A DNA stretch of 51,903 bases, taken from Cellulosimicrobium marinum. GTDB lineage: Bacteria; Actinomycetota; Actinomycetes; Actinomycetales; Cellulomonadaceae. Both the position numbers and the translations under genes were made by a program. The stretch's first letter is position 1. Each line of letters opens with the position of its first letter. Shown here in pieces: positions 36,421 to 46,765 of the stretch. The notes under the pieces were generated by a model, which was not told where the DNA came from, made no database searches, and was given only the letters and a program-made list of their open reading frames with translations. The stretch is taken from NCBI RefSeq assembly GCF_020551945.1, contig NZ_JAJBZH010000007.1:1-51903 (forward strand). The letters are read 5' to 3'.

Positions 36421-38283
36421 ATGGCGCACGGACCTGCGGACGGCACCGACGACGCACCCCGCGGCGGGTGGCCCGGGGCGTCCGGCCCGGGCGACGCGCC
36501 CTGGTGGACGCGCGCCGTCGTCTACCAGGTGTACCCGCGTTCGTTCCAGGACACGGACGGGGACGGCATCGGCGACCTCCCCGGCGTCGTGCGGCGCCTC
36601 GACCACCTGGAGCGGCTCGGGGTGGACGTCGTGTGGCTCTCGCCGGTGTACCGGTCGCCGCAGGCGGACAACGGATACGACATCAGCGACTACGAGGACG
36701 TCGACCCGCTGTTCGGCTCCCTCGCGGACCTGGACGCGCTGGTCGACGGGCTGCACGCGCGGGGGATGAAGCTCGTCATGGACCTCGTGGTCAACCACAC
36801 GAGCGACGAGCACCCCTGGTTCGTCGACTCCCGCGCGACCGTTCAGAGCCTCCGGCGTGACTGGTACTGGTGGCGGCCCGCCCGGCCGGGCATGGAGCCC
36901 GGTGCCCCGGGGGCGGAGCCGACCAACTGGCGCTCGTTCTTCGGCGGCAGCGCGTGGCGGTTCGACGAGGCGTCAGGGGAGTACTACCTGCACCTGTTCG
37001 ACCCGAAGCAGCCGGATCTCAACTGGGAGAACCCCGAGGTCCGCGAGGCCGTCTACGCGATGATGCGGCGCTGGCTCGACCGGGGCGTCGACGGGTTCCG
37101 CATGGACGTCATCAACCTGATCTCGAAGGACGTCGCCCCCGACGGGTCGCTGCCCGACGGCGAGGTGCACTGGGGGACCTACGGCGACGGGAGCCCGCAC
37201 TACACGGACGGCCCGCGCGTCCACGAGCTCCTCGCCGAGATGCACCGCGAGGTGTTCGCGCCGTACCTCGCCCAGGGCCGACAGATCCTCACCGTCGGGG
37301 AGACGCCGGGCGTGACGGTGGCGCACGGGGTGCGGTACACCGACCCGGCGCACCCCGAGGTCGACATGGTGTTCCAGTTCGAGCACATGGGCATCGACCA
37401 CGGCGCGACCCGGTACGACCCGGTCCCGTGGCGCCTGACCGACCTCAAGGCGACGCTCGGCCGCTGGCAGGCGGGCCTCGCGGACCGGGGGTGGAACGCG
37501 CTGTACTGGGACAACCACGACCAGCCGCGCGTCGTGTCCCGGTTCGGCGACGACTCGCCCGAGCACCGCGTCGCCTCCGCGAAGGCGCTCGCCCTGCTGC
37601 TGCACCTCCACCGCGGGACGCCGTACGTCTACCAGGGCGAGGAGCTCGGTATGACGAACGCGCCCTTCACGCGCGTCGAGCAGTACCAGGACGTCGAGTC
37701 CCTGGGGTACTTCCGCGAGCTCACGGGCCGGGCCGGGTGGCCCCGGCTGCGCACCGACGAGGAGATGCTCGCCGTCCTCGCGCACGCGAGCCGCGACCAC
37801 GCGCGCACCCCTGTGCAGTGGGACGCGGGCGAGAACGCCGGCTTCACGACGGGCACGCCCTGGCTCGAGGTCAACCCGAACCATGCGGAGATCAACGCCG
37901 AGGCCGCGTGGGCCGACGAGACCTCGGTGCTGCACTTCTACCGGCGGCTGCACGCCCTGCGCCACGAGGAGGACGTGGTCGCGCTCGGCGACTTCCGCAT
38001 GCTCCTGCCCGAGCACGAGTCCCTGTACGCCTTCACCCGGACGCTCGACCGGCCGTCGGCGGACGGCCGGAGCCTGGAGCGCGAGGAGCTGCTCGTGCTG
38101 GTCGTCGTGGGCGGCTCCGCGCAGACCGTCCCGCCCGACCTCGTCCGCGACTGGCGCGACGCGGAGGTGCTGCTCGGCACCCACCCGGTGCCCGACGGCG
38201 CGCGGCGGGCACGCGACGTCGGGCACCTCGACCCCTGGGAGGGTGTGGTGCTCCGCCGCCGAGAGATGATCCCGCGCGAGTAG
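36421..38283 (+). CDS. GH13 alpha-glucosidase (oligo-1,6-glucosidase type)
   Basis: Hydrolyses terminal alpha-glucosidic bonds of small maltose- or isomaltose-like substrates. The 620-residue protein has all the GH13 regions: MDLVVNHTSDEHPWF (about 120-134), GVDGFRMDVINLIS with nucleophile Asp229, TVGETPG with acid Glu294, and YWDNHDQPR with Asp367. No signal peptide is visible, so it acts in the cytoplasm. ATG 36421 follows AGAGGA and lies only 12 bases after the reductase gene, with no room for a separate promoter. It may therefore be the last gene of the ketosynthase operon, which is odd for a glycosidase. Confidence 0.92.
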   Translation: MAHGPADGTDDAPRGGWPGASGPGDAPWWTRAVVYQVYPRSFQDTDGDGIGDLPGVVRRLDHLERLGVDVVWLSPVYRSPQADNGYDISDYEDVDPLFGSLADLDALVDGLHARGMKLVMDLVVNHTSDEHPWFVDSRATVQSLRRDWYWWRPARPGMEPGAPGAEPTNWRSFFGGSAWRFDEASGEYYLHLFDPKQPDLNWENPEVREAVYAMMRRWLDRGVDGFRMDVINLISKDVAPDGSLPDGEVHWGTYGDGSPHYTDGPRVHELLAEMHREVFAPYLAQGRQILTVGETPGVTVAHGVRYTDPAHPEVDMVFQFEHMGIDHGATRYDPVPWRLTDLKATLGRWQAGLADRGWNALYWDNHDQPRVVSRFGDDSPEHRVASAKALALLLHLHRGTPYVYQGEELGMTNAPFTRVEQYQDVESLGYFRELTGRAGWPRLRTDEEMLAVLAHASRDHARTPVQWDAGENAGFTTGTPWLEVNPNHAEINAEAAWADETSVLHFYRRLHALRHEEDVVALGDFRMLLPEHESLYAFTRTLDRPSADGRSLEREELLVLVVVGGSAQTVPPDLVRDWRDAEVLLGTHPVPDGARRARDVGHLDPWEGVVLRRREMIPRE

Positions 38284-38336
38284 CGCCCCGGTCATGCGCG
38301 CGTCGGGCACCGTCCCACGCGGCACCACGGATCCCC

Positions 38337-38342
38337 TATGCT
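38337..38342 (+). promoter_or_regulatory. -10 box of the ABC transporter operon
   Basis: TATGCT at 38337 would start a transcript near 38349, leaving a 55-base leader with a GA-rich binding site. It lies 54 bases after the glucosidase stop. Confidence 0.5.
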
Positions 38343-38403
38343 CCGGTCAGCCGGTCGACGACGCCGGGTCGCCTGCGGCGGTGCCGCGGAGGGGAGCAGG
38401 GGA

Positions 38404-39378
38404 GTGCACAGCACGGGGGAGGCGCCCGCGGTCGAGACGCGGGGCCTGCGCAAGACGTACCGGAGCAGACGCGGGAGATCCGTCGGCGTCGAGGGGCTCG
38501 ACCTCGTCGTCCCGGTGGGTGGCGTCCACGGGTTCCTCGGGCCCAACGGGTCCGGCAAGACGACGACGATCCGCATGCTCCTCGGCCTCGTCCGGCCCGA
38601 CGCGGGCACCGCGCGGATCTTCGGCCACGAGGTCCCCCGGCACCTGCCGGACGTCGTGGGCCGGGTCGGCGCGATCGTCGAGTCGCCGAAGTTCTTCCCG
38701 GCGTTCTCCGCACGCCGCAACCTCGACCTCCTCGCGGGCGCGATCGGCGCCCCCGCCGGACGCGTGGGGGAGGTGCTGGCGGAGGTGGGCCTCGCCGAGC
38801 GGGCCGGAGACCGCTACCGGGGCTACTCGCTGGGCATGAAGCAGCGCCTCGCGATCGCGGCGACGCTGCTCAAGGACCCCGACCTGCTGATCTTCGACGA
38901 GCCCACCAACGGGCTCGACCCGGCAGGGATCCGCGAGATCCGCGACACCATGCGCACCCTGGCCGAGCGCGGCAAGACCGTGCTCGTGAGCAGCCACATC
39001 CTCGCCGAGGTGGAGCAGGTCGCGGACACCGTCTCGATCATCGCGCGCGGGCGGCTCATCGCGAGCGGCCGCGTCGACGACCTCATCGGCGCCGGCGCGC
39101 GCTCCGTGCGCGTCGGCGTCGCCGACCCCGCCCGGGCCGCGGCCGTCCTCCGCGACGGCGGCCTGACCGTCCGCGAGGACGGCCCCCACCTGCTCGTCGA
39201 CGGTGTCCCCGACGCGTCGAGCATCACGCGCACGCTCGCCGGGCATGACCTGTGGGTGAGCGAGCTCGTCCCCGTCCAGCAGGGCCTGGAGGCGGTGTTC
39301 CTCGAGCTCACGGCCAAGGACGCGGCCGCCGGGTCGCGCCACGACCGCCGCACCCAGGTCGAGGAGGTGCCCGCATGA
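38404..39378 (+). CDS. ABC transporter ATP-binding protein
   Basis: A 324-residue ABC-2-type ATPase. Seen are Walker A LGPNGSGKTTTIRML (about 46-60), the signature YSLGMKQRLAIAATLL (about 141-156), Walker B DLLIFDEPTNGLDP (about 160-173), and the H-loop VLVSSHILAEVEQVA. A 100-residue C-terminal domain follows, as in daunorubicin/bacitracin-type exporters. GTG 38404 is preferred, with GAGGGGAGCAGGGGA upstream; an in-frame ATG at 38338 overlaps the promoter. Its stop overlaps the permease gene. Confidence 0.92.
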   Translation: MHSTGEAPAVETRGLRKTYRSRRGRSVGVEGLDLVVPVGGVHGFLGPNGSGKTTTIRMLLGLVRPDAGTARIFGHEVPRHLPDVVGRVGAIVESPKFFPAFSARRNLDLLAGAIGAPAGRVGEVLAEVGLAERAGDRYRGYSLGMKQRLAIAATLLKDPDLLIFDEPTNGLDPAGIREIRDTMRTLAERGKTVLVSSHILAEVEQVADTVSIIARGRLIASGRVDDLIGAGARSVRVGVADPARAAAVLRDGGLTVREDGPHLLVDGVPDASSITRTLAGHDLWVSELVPVQQGLEAVFLELTAKDAAAGSRHDRRTQVEEVPA

Positions 39379-40385
39379 GCCGGCTCCTGAGGGTCGAGCT
39401 GCGCCGCCTGCGTGCCCGCCGGCTCGTGCGGTGGGCCGCACTCGTGACCGTCGCGGTCGCCGTGCTCACCGTCGTCGTCGCGTACGTGTCGAGCCTGCCG
39501 ACGTCCGAGGCGGAGCTCGCGGAGTCGCGGACCTACTACGAGCAGGCGCGCGACGACTGGGAGCAGAACGGCGAGGAGTACGTCGCGCAGTGCGAGGAGG
39601 AGCAGGAGGTCGCGCAGGAGACCGACCCCACGGCGGACTACGGCTGCGACCAGATGACGGCCCCGAAGCCGGAGGACTTCACGACCCAGCCCCCGACGTT
39701 CGTCGGCGACGAGGGCGCGTGGCCGGTGCCCGGGCTCACGACCCTGGTCCAGCTCGCCCCGCTGCTCACGCTCTTCGCGCTCCTCGTCGGCGTCTCGTTC
39801 GTCACCGCGGAGATCTCCACCGGCGCGGTCGGGCTGTGGCTCACGTTCGAGCCGCGCCGCCGCCGCGTCTACTGGTCGAAGGCGCTCGCCGCGTCCCTCG
39901 GCGTCCTGCCCGTCGTGCTCGGCGCCTACGCCCTCATGGCGGGCGGCGCGGCCGGTGCGTACGCGCTCAACGGGCAGCTCGGTGACGTCACCGCGTCGAC
40001 CTGGGCCGAGCTCGGCGCGGTCGGGGGACGGGTCGCCGTCGCCGCCGCGCTGGTCGCCGCGACCGGCGCCGCGCTGGGTGCGCTGCTCAAGCACGCCGCC
40101 GCGGCGCTCGGGCTCGCCGTCGGCTGGTTCGTCGTCGTCGAGAACGTCCTCGCCGTCTGGGCGCCCGAGGCGCAGCGGTGGCTGGTGCGGACCAACCTCA
40201 CGGGCTGGGTCGAGGGCGGTACGTCGTACTGGGTCAACGAGTGCACGACCGACACGACCGGGTCGGTCTGCGAGACCGTCGAGCGCACCGTCTCGCAGAC
40301 GCAGGGCGGACTCGTGCTGCTCGGGCTCACGGTCGTGCTGTCGTTGCTCGCCGTGCTCGTGTTCCGGCGCCGCGACGTGTCCTGA
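39375..40385 (+). CDS. ABC-2 type transporter permease
   Basis: A 336-residue membrane subunit. TM1 is at about 22-42 (RWAALVTVAVAVLTVVVAYV). A 90-residue acidic extracellular loop follows, containing two cysteines (AQCEEEQ and DYGCDQM). Further membrane segments lie at about 127-147, 172-195, 217-245, 250-262 and 310-330. A second cysteine pair (NECTTDTTGSVCET) lies in the last loop, so disulfides outside the cell are plausible. ATG 39375 overlaps the ATPase stop by 4 bases. The substrate is unknown. Confidence 0.87.
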   Translation: MSRLLRVELRRLRARRLVRWAALVTVAVAVLTVVVAYVSSLPTSEAELAESRTYYEQARDDWEQNGEEYVAQCEEEQEVAQETDPTADYGCDQMTAPKPEDFTTQPPTFVGDEGAWPVPGLTTLVQLAPLLTLFALLVGVSFVTAEISTGAVGLWLTFEPRRRRVYWSKALAASLGVLPVVLGAYALMAGGAAGAYALNGQLGDVTASTWAELGAVGGRVAVAAALVAATGAALGALLKHAAAALGLAVGWFVVVENVLAVWAPEAQRWLVRTNLTGWVEGGTSYWVNECTTDTTGSVCETVERTVSQTQGGLVLLGLTVVLSLLAVLVFRRRDVS

Positions 40386-40429
40386 CCTGCGGCGACGTCC
40401 GGCGACCGTGACCGTGCGCGGCGCCGGGC

Positions 40430-40470
40430 GTCGAGGCGCCCGTCCCACCCCGTGAGACGGGCGCCTCGAC
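40430..40470 (+). terminator. Terminator after the ABC operon
   Basis: A perfect 15-bp stem (40430-40444 with 40456-40470) with an 11-base loop. It ends only 25 bases before the -10 box of the ilv leader, so it also insulates that promoter. Confidence 0.85.
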
Positions 40471-40495
40471 ACGTGACATCCCCGAAACATGGGCG

Positions 40496-40501
40496 TACAG
40501 T
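40496..40501 (+). promoter_or_regulatory. -10 box of the ilvBNC leader
   Basis: TACAGT is followed by 8 bases and then GTG 40510 of the leader peptide. The transcript would therefore start at or within a few bases of the leader start codon. Confidence 0.65.
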
Positions 40502-40509
40502 CCCATGCC

Positions 40510-40566
40510 GTGCAGACGATTCTTCTCGTAGTACTTCCTGAGCGCGCGGCAGACGCCACGCTCTGA
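40510..40566 (+). CDS. ilvBNC leader peptide
   Basis: An 18-residue leader, VQTILLVVLPERAADATL, with six consecutive branched-chain codons (Ile-Leu-Leu-Val-Val-Leu, 40519-40536) placed just before the attenuator stems. It is the control peptide for attenuation by isoleucine, leucine and valine. GTG 40510 matches the TACAGT box. An in-frame ATG at 40489 would give 25 residues but lies upstream of the likely transcript start and has no binding site. Confidence 0.8.
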   Translation: MQTILLVVLPERAADATL

Positions 40567-40625
40567 GGCTTCGTCCGCGCGCTCACCCCTCGTCCAGCCC
40601 GTATCCCGGGTTCGAGGGGTTTTTT
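40540..40625 (+). promoter_or_regulatory. ilvBNC transcription attenuator
   Basis: A 10-bp stem (GAGCGCGCGG 40540-40549 with CCGCGCGCTC 40575-40584) directly abuts a rho-independent terminator. That terminator has an 8-bp stem 40585-40592 with 40613-40620 and six T (40620-40625). The first stem begins 4 bases after the last control codon. The antiterminator pairing is not certain; UGAGG at the leader stop (40564-40568) can pair with CCUCG of the terminator arm. A 205-base GC-rich stretch with no further gene follows before ilvB. Confidence 0.82.
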
Positions 40626-40830
40626 GTTGCCACCACAACAGCACAGCACCGCCCGACCCGCGCGACCGGCCCACCCGGCCACCCGTGGACGCCGACCGCG
40701 AGACCCGCGGCCCCCGGCCACCGCACCCAGCGCGACAGCACGACCGCACGACCACGGTCGGCCCCGGAGCCGGCGGCGCGCCCCGCACGGGGCGCCCGCC
40801 GGACCGAGTCCACGACACGCAGGAGACACC

Positions 40831-42723
40831 ATGGCCCAGGGACCCACCCCGGCACCCCCGCGAGCGGGGGCAGCGGCACAGTCCGCGACGCCGAAGCCCG
40901 CCCCGACGCCCGCGTCCGTCGCGCCCCGCGCCGACGCCCGCCGCGCGCAGGCCCGGCCGGTCCAGCCGGTCGGCGAGGAGATGAGCGGCGCGCAGTCGAT
41001 CGTCCGGTCGCTCGAGGAGGCCGGCGCGGAGGTCGTCTTCGGCATCCCCGGCGGTGCGATCCTCCCCACGTACGACCCCCTCATGGACAGCACGCGCCTG
41101 CGGCACATCCTCGTGCGGCACGAGCAGGGCGGCGGCCACGCCGCGCAGGGGTACGCGCACGCCACCGGCAAGGTCGGCGTGACCATGGCGACCTCCGGCC
41201 CCGGTGCGACGAACCTCGTCACGCCCATCGCCGACGCCAACATGGACTCGATCCCGCTCGTCGCGATCACGGGCCAGGTCGGGGAGGCGCTGATCGGCAC
41301 CGACGGCTTCCAGGAGGCCGACATCGTCGGCATCACGATGCCGATCACGAAGCACTCCTACCTCGTCACCGACCCCGACGACATCCCGCGGACGATCGCC
41401 GAGGCGTTCCACATCGCCTCGACCGGCCGCCCCGGCCCCGTGCTCGTCGACATCGCGAAGTCGGCCATGCAGGCCGGCACCACGTTCTCCTGGCCGCAGG
41501 ACGTCCACCTGCCGGGCTACCACCCGGTGACGAAGCCGCACAGCAAGCAGATCCGCGAGGCCGCCCGGCTGCTCGCCTCCGCGCGCCGGCCCGTGCTCTA
41601 CGTCGGCGGCGGTGTCGTCCGCGCGAACGCCTCGGCCGAGCTGCGGCGCCTCGTGGACCTGTCCGGCGCCCCGGTCGTCACGACGCTCATGGCGCGCGGC
41701 GCGGTGCCCGACACCCACCCGCAGAACCTCGGGATGCCCGGCATGCACGGCACCGTCCCCGCCGTCGCCGCGCTGCAGAAGGCCGACCTCATCGTCTCCC
41801 TCGGCGCCCGGTTCGACGATCGCGTCACCGGCAAGCTGTCGAGCTTCGCGCCCCACGCGCAGGTCGTGCACGCCGACATCGACCCCGCCGAGATCGGCAA
41901 GAACCGCGACGTGGACGTGCCCATCGTGGGCGACCTCAAGGAGGTCATCAGCGACCTCCTGCCCGAGCTCGAGCGCGAGCACGAGGCGAAGGGCAAGCCC
42001 GACGTCGCCGCGTGGTGGCACCAGATCGACGACTGGCGCGAGACCTACCCCCTCGGCTACACCGAGCCCGACGACGGGCACCTCGCCCCCCAGTACGTCA
42101 TCTCGCGGCTCGGCGAGCTCGCCGGGCCCGAGGCCCTGTACGTCGCCGGCGTGGGGCAGCACCAGATGTGGGCCGCGCAGTTCATCCGCTACGAGCACCC
42201 GCGCACCTGGCTCAACTCCGGCGGGCTCGGCACCATGGGCTTCTCCATCCCCGCCGCCATGGGTGCCAAGGTCGGCCGCCCCGACGCCACCGTGTGGGCG
42301 ATCGACGGCGACGGCTGCTTCCAGATGACCAACCAGGAGCTCGCGACCTGCACGATCAACGAGATCCCCATCAAGGTCGCGCTCATCAACAACAGCTCGC
42401 TCGGCATGGTCCGCCAGTGGCAGACCCTGTTCTACGACCAGCGCTACTCCAACACCGACCTGCACACCGGCCACGGCACCGCGCGCGTCCCCGACTTCGT
42501 CAAGCTCGCCGACGCCTACGGCTGCGAAGGCATCCGCGTCGAGTCCGCGGGCGACGTCGACGCCGCGATCAAGCGGGCCATGGAGATCGACGACCGCCCC
42601 GTCGTCGTCGACTTCAACGTCTCGCGCGACGCGATGGTGTGGCCCATGGTCGCCGCCGGCGTGAGCAACGACGACATCCAGTACGCGCGGGGAATCTCGC
42701 CCGCGTGGGACCGTGAAGACTGA
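40831..42723 (+). CDS. ilvB: Acetolactate synthase large subunit
   Basis: A ThDP enzyme making acetolactate and acetohydroxybutyrate. The 630-residue protein has a 50-residue Ala/Pro-rich lead. The PYR domain follows with the catalytic Glu in [16 protein letters not shown], the FAD domain with [17 protein letters not shown], and the PP domain with the ThDP motif [13 protein letters not shown]...NN. It differs from gcl in the window at the catalytic Glu. ATG 40831 has AGGAG 5 bases upstream. First structural gene of ilvBNC, under the 40496 promoter and attenuator. Confidence 0.96.
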   Translation: MAQGPTPAPPRAGAAAQSATPKPAPTPASVAPRADARRAQARPVQPVGEEMSGAQSIVRSLEEAGAEVVFGIPGGAILPTYDPLMDSTRLRHILVRHEQGGGHAAQGYAHATGKVGVTMATSGPGATNLVTPIADANMDSIPLVAITGQVGEALIGTDGFQEADIVGITMPITKHSYLVTDPDDIPRTIAEAFHIASTGRPGPVLVDIAKSAMQAGTTFSWPQDVHLPGYHPVTKPHSKQIREAARLLASARRPVLYVGGGVVRANASAELRRLVDLSGAPVVTTLMARGAVPDTHPQNLGMPGMHGTVPAVAALQKADLIVSLGARFDDRVTGKLSSFAPHAQVVHADIDPAEIGKNRDVDVPIVGDLKEVISDLLPELEREHEAKGKPDVAAWWHQIDDWRETYPLGYTEPDDGHLAPQYVISRLGELAGPEALYVAGVGQHQMWAAQFIRYEHPRTWLNSGGLGTMGFSIPAAMGAKVGRPDATVWAIDGDGCFQMTNQELATCTINEIPIKVALINNSSLGMVRQWQTLFYDQRYSNTDLHTGHGTARVPDFVKLADAYGCEGIRVESAGDVDAAIKRAMEIDDRPVVVDFNVSRDAMVWPMVAAGVSNDDIQYARGISPAWDRED

Positions 42724-42742
42724 GACCGGGAGCGAAGCCGCC

Positions 42743-44572
<1,830 letters not shown>

Positions 44573-44592
44573 CTGAGGTTCGTCGCTCACCT

Positions 44593-44691
44593 CGAGGAGG
44601 GGGCGGCGTCGCGCGCGATCGACCATCCGGCCTCGTGCCTCGGCCTCCCGCCAGGCCCGCCACGATCGCGCGCGACGCCGCCCCCTCCTCG
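44593..44691. repeat. Conserved-loop hairpin, copy 2 (29-bp arms)
   Basis: A perfect 29-bp inverted repeat (44593-44621 with 44663-44691) encloses a 41-base loop that matches the loop of the hairpin at 25505-25589. The shared loop includes CCATCCG and CTCCCGCCAGGCCCGCCAC (44645-44663). The arms of the two copies are unrelated in sequence. After it, 44692-44787 holds no other feature I can support. Confidence 0.87.
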
Positions 44692-44787
44692 TGCTGTCGG
44701 GTCGCCCCGTGTGGGTCGATCGCGCGACCTGGGCGGTGGGGGTGTCCGGATCGGGCGGATCGTCGGTTCGTGCGCGAGGATGGGCGC

Positions 44788-45351
44788 ATGAGCACACCGA
44801 CGGGGGACGCGATGGCCGGGGACGAGAGCATCGAGGCCGTGGACGGTGCCGTCCCCGGTGGGCAGGACGAGCTGGCGGCGGAGATCCTGGAGTTCTGGGA
44901 GGCGGCGCGACCGAGCGCGGGCCTGGGCAAGCTGGGTGTCGTCATCGGGACGGGTGTGGCGGAGAGCGTGCCGCCGCCCGCGTGGTCGTTCGGGGACAAC
45001 CCGGCGCTGGCGGACTCGCTCCTGGAGGCGGTGCTGTCCGGTGCGAAGACGTCGACGTCGTCGTCGCTGTGGGAGTACGACGACCAGACCCCGGTGCCGG
45101 AGAAGGGTGAGCTGTCCATCCTGCTCGACGGCGAGGGGCACCCGCGGGCGCTGATCCGCACCACGGCGGTCGACATCGTCCCGTTCGGCGAGGTCGACGA
45201 GGCGTTCGCCGCGGCGGAGGGGGAGGACGACGGGTCGTTGGAGGCGTGGCGCGAGGGGCACCGTCGCTACTTCGAGCGCGTCCTCGACCGTGAGGTGGGC
45301 GAGGACATGCCGGTCGTCTGCGAGTGGTTCGAGCTGCGGTACCCCCGCTGA
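44788..45351 (+). CDS. ASCH-domain protein
   Basis: A 187-residue protein. After 25 acidic residues comes the ASCH fold: ILEFWEAARPSAGLGK, AESVPPPAWSFGDNPALADSLLEAVLSGAKTSTSS (about 66-100), WEYDDQTPVPEKGELSILLDG, ALIRTTAVDIVPFGEVDEAFA, and a final FERVLDREVGEDMPVVCEWFELRY. ASCH proteins are PUA-like RNA-binding or nucleoside-amidohydrolase-like proteins; the specific role here is unknown. ATG 44788 is preceded by GAGGAT at 6 bases, which could be either a binding site or a leaderless -10 box. Confidence 0.87.
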   Translation: MSTPTGDAMAGDESIEAVDGAVPGGQDELAAEILEFWEAARPSAGLGKLGVVIGTGVAESVPPPAWSFGDNPALADSLLEAVLSGAKTSTSSSLWEYDDQTPVPEKGELSILLDGEGHPRALIRTTAVDIVPFGEVDEAFAAAEGEDDGSLEAWREGHRRYFERVLDREVGEDMPVVCEWFELRYPR

Positions 45352-45359
45352 CGAGGGGT

Positions 45360-45399
45360 GGGCAGCGGGGGCCGCGCCACGTTCGGCCGCCCGCTGCCC
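45360..45399. terminator. Bidirectional terminator between ASCH and ROK genes
   Basis: A 10-bp stem (45360-45369 with 45390-45399) continues through GGCC/GGCC with one bulged base. It lies between convergent stops. Confidence 0.75.
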
Positions 45400-45419
45400 G
45401 CCGGGGCAGGTGAAGAGGA

Positions 45420-46640
45420 CTACCCCGGGATCGTGGACGCGGCGTGCACCGCGTGGTCGGGCCGGCCGGCGGCGGCGAGGAGCAGGGCGCGCACGTCGTG
45501 CGCGACGACGGACCGCGCACCGCGCAGCACGGCGAGCTCGGGCACGGCGCTCGCGACGATCGTCCCCGTGGATTGGTCGGTCGCGGCCAGCGCCCGGGTC
45601 GTGGCCTCCGCCAGCGGGTCGCCGCCGACGACGCCGGTGGGGCCGCCGAGCACCATCGTGCCGGGTTCGAGGATCGCGACGACGGGCTGCAGGACGACCG
45701 CGACGCGGCGGGCCAGGTCCTCGACGAAGCGTTCGACGGCGGGCGAGCCGGCCTGGTCGGTGAGCGCTGCCACGGCGTCGGCGTAGGGGGAGTCGTCGTC
45801 GATCCCGTCGACGCCCGCGCGCACCGCGACGTCGACGACCCGCATCCCGCCGACGAGGTCCTGCGCGTTGACGGAGTCGTCGATGTCCTGCGCGGGCAGC
45901 GGGAGGTACCCGATCTCGCCCGCGCCGCCGGTGAGGCCGCGGTGGAGGGTGCCGTCGACCCACGAGCCCAGCCCGACGCCCTCGCCGAGCCACAGCAGCG
46001 TGAAGGTCTCGTCGGTACGGCCCGCGTCGCGCTCGGCGATCGCGGCGAGGTTGACGTCGTTCTCGACGCGCACGGTGATCCCGAGCTCGTGCTCGAGGTG
46101 GGCGCGCAGCCCCTGCCGGGGCCACCCGGGCAGCTCGCCGACGAGCGCGAGGTCGCCGCTGCGGGGTTCGGCGGCGGCCTGCACACCGAGCACCGCGGTC
46201 ACGACCCGGTCCGTGGGGATGCCGGCGTCCGCGCAGGCCTCGGTCCACGCCGCTCGGACGTCGCCCTCCGCGGTGCGGTCCGGCCCCGACGTCACGACGC
46301 TCTCGCCGAGCGTGCGGCCGAGCACGTCGACGACGCTCGCGCGCACGCCCCAGGGCAGCACGTCGAGCGCGAGCCCGACGAGCACGTCGGTCCGTGCCGC
46401 GTACATGACGGCCTGGGGGCCGCGTGCGCCCTGGACGGTCCCCGTGGACTCGATGAGGCCGGACTGGTCGAGCCGTGCGACGATCTGGGACGACGTGGGC
46501 CGGGAGACGCCGACGAGGTCGCCGATCTGCGACCGGGTCATGGGGCCGTGGTCGAGCAGGAGCTCGAGCGCGGCACGGTCGTTGATCGTGCGGAGCAGGC
46601 CGGGGGTGCCCGGCGTGCGGGGGGTCGGGGGCGCGGTCAT
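45420..46640 (-). CDS. ROK-family transcriptional regulator
   Basis: A 406-residue repressor. An N-terminal winged helix (LLRTINDRAALELLLDHGPM, RSQIGDLVGVSRPTSSQIVARL about 36-57) precedes a ROK sugar-kinase-like domain with VRVENDVNLAAIAE, LLWLGEGVGLGSWVDG, GGAGEIGYLPLP, and a late EPGTMVLGGPTG. The usual zinc Cys cluster of ROK proteins is not apparent after GEIGY, so metal-free or altered sugar sensing is possible. ATG 46640 lies 21 bases from a ROK-type operator. Its target sugar genes are not in the window; the GH13 alpha-glucosidase is one candidate. Confidence 0.9.
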   Translation of the reverse strand: MTAPPTPRTPGTPGLLRTINDRAALELLLDHGPMTRSQIGDLVGVSRPTSSQIVARLDQSGLIESTGTVQGARGPQAVMYAARTDVLVGLALDVLPWGVRASVVDVLGRTLGESVVTSGPDRTAEGDVRAAWTEACADAGIPTDRVVTAVLGVQAAAEPRSGDLALVGELPGWPRQGLRAHLEHELGITVRVENDVNLAAIAERDAGRTDETFTLLWLGEGVGLGSWVDGTLHRGLTGGAGEIGYLPLPAQDIDDSVNAQDLVGGMRVVDVAVRAGVDGIDDDSPYADAVAALTDQAGSPAVERFVEDLARRVAVVLQPVVAILEPGTMVLGGPTGVVGGDPLAEATTRALAATDQSTGTIVASAVPELAVLRGARSVVAHDVRALLLAAAGRPDHAVHAASTIPG

Positions 46641-46661
46641 CGCGGGTTCTTTCGACGCGGT

Positions 46662-46678
46662 TTAATAAAGTTTCCTAA
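46662..46678. promoter_or_regulatory. Probable ROK operator
   Basis: TTAATAAAGTTTCCTAA is an AT-rich, partly palindromic site (TTA..AAA / TTTCCTAA) in a very GC-rich region. It resembles TTAGGAAA-N-TTTCCTAA sites of actinobacterial ROK repressors and lies just upstream of the ROK gene, so autoregulation is likely. Confidence 0.7.
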
Positions 46679-46753
46679 TAGTGCACTGTCGATGGCTCCG
46701 GCGCAAGGTCGTCCGGTGCGTGAGACCCGCGTCCCGAGGAGTGGCGCGCGGCG

Positions 46754-46759
46754 TAGTCT
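46754..46759 (+). promoter_or_regulatory. -10 box for leaderless leuB
   Basis: TAGTCT is followed by 6 bases and ATG 46766. No ribosome binding site precedes the start. Confidence 0.65.
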
Positions 46760-46765
46760 CCTCGC

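Noticed and set aside
40505-40531. Alternative ilv leader ORF, MPCRRFFS
   Set aside because: It contains no branched-chain codons, whereas the overlapping GTG frame has six in a row at the right distance from the stems.
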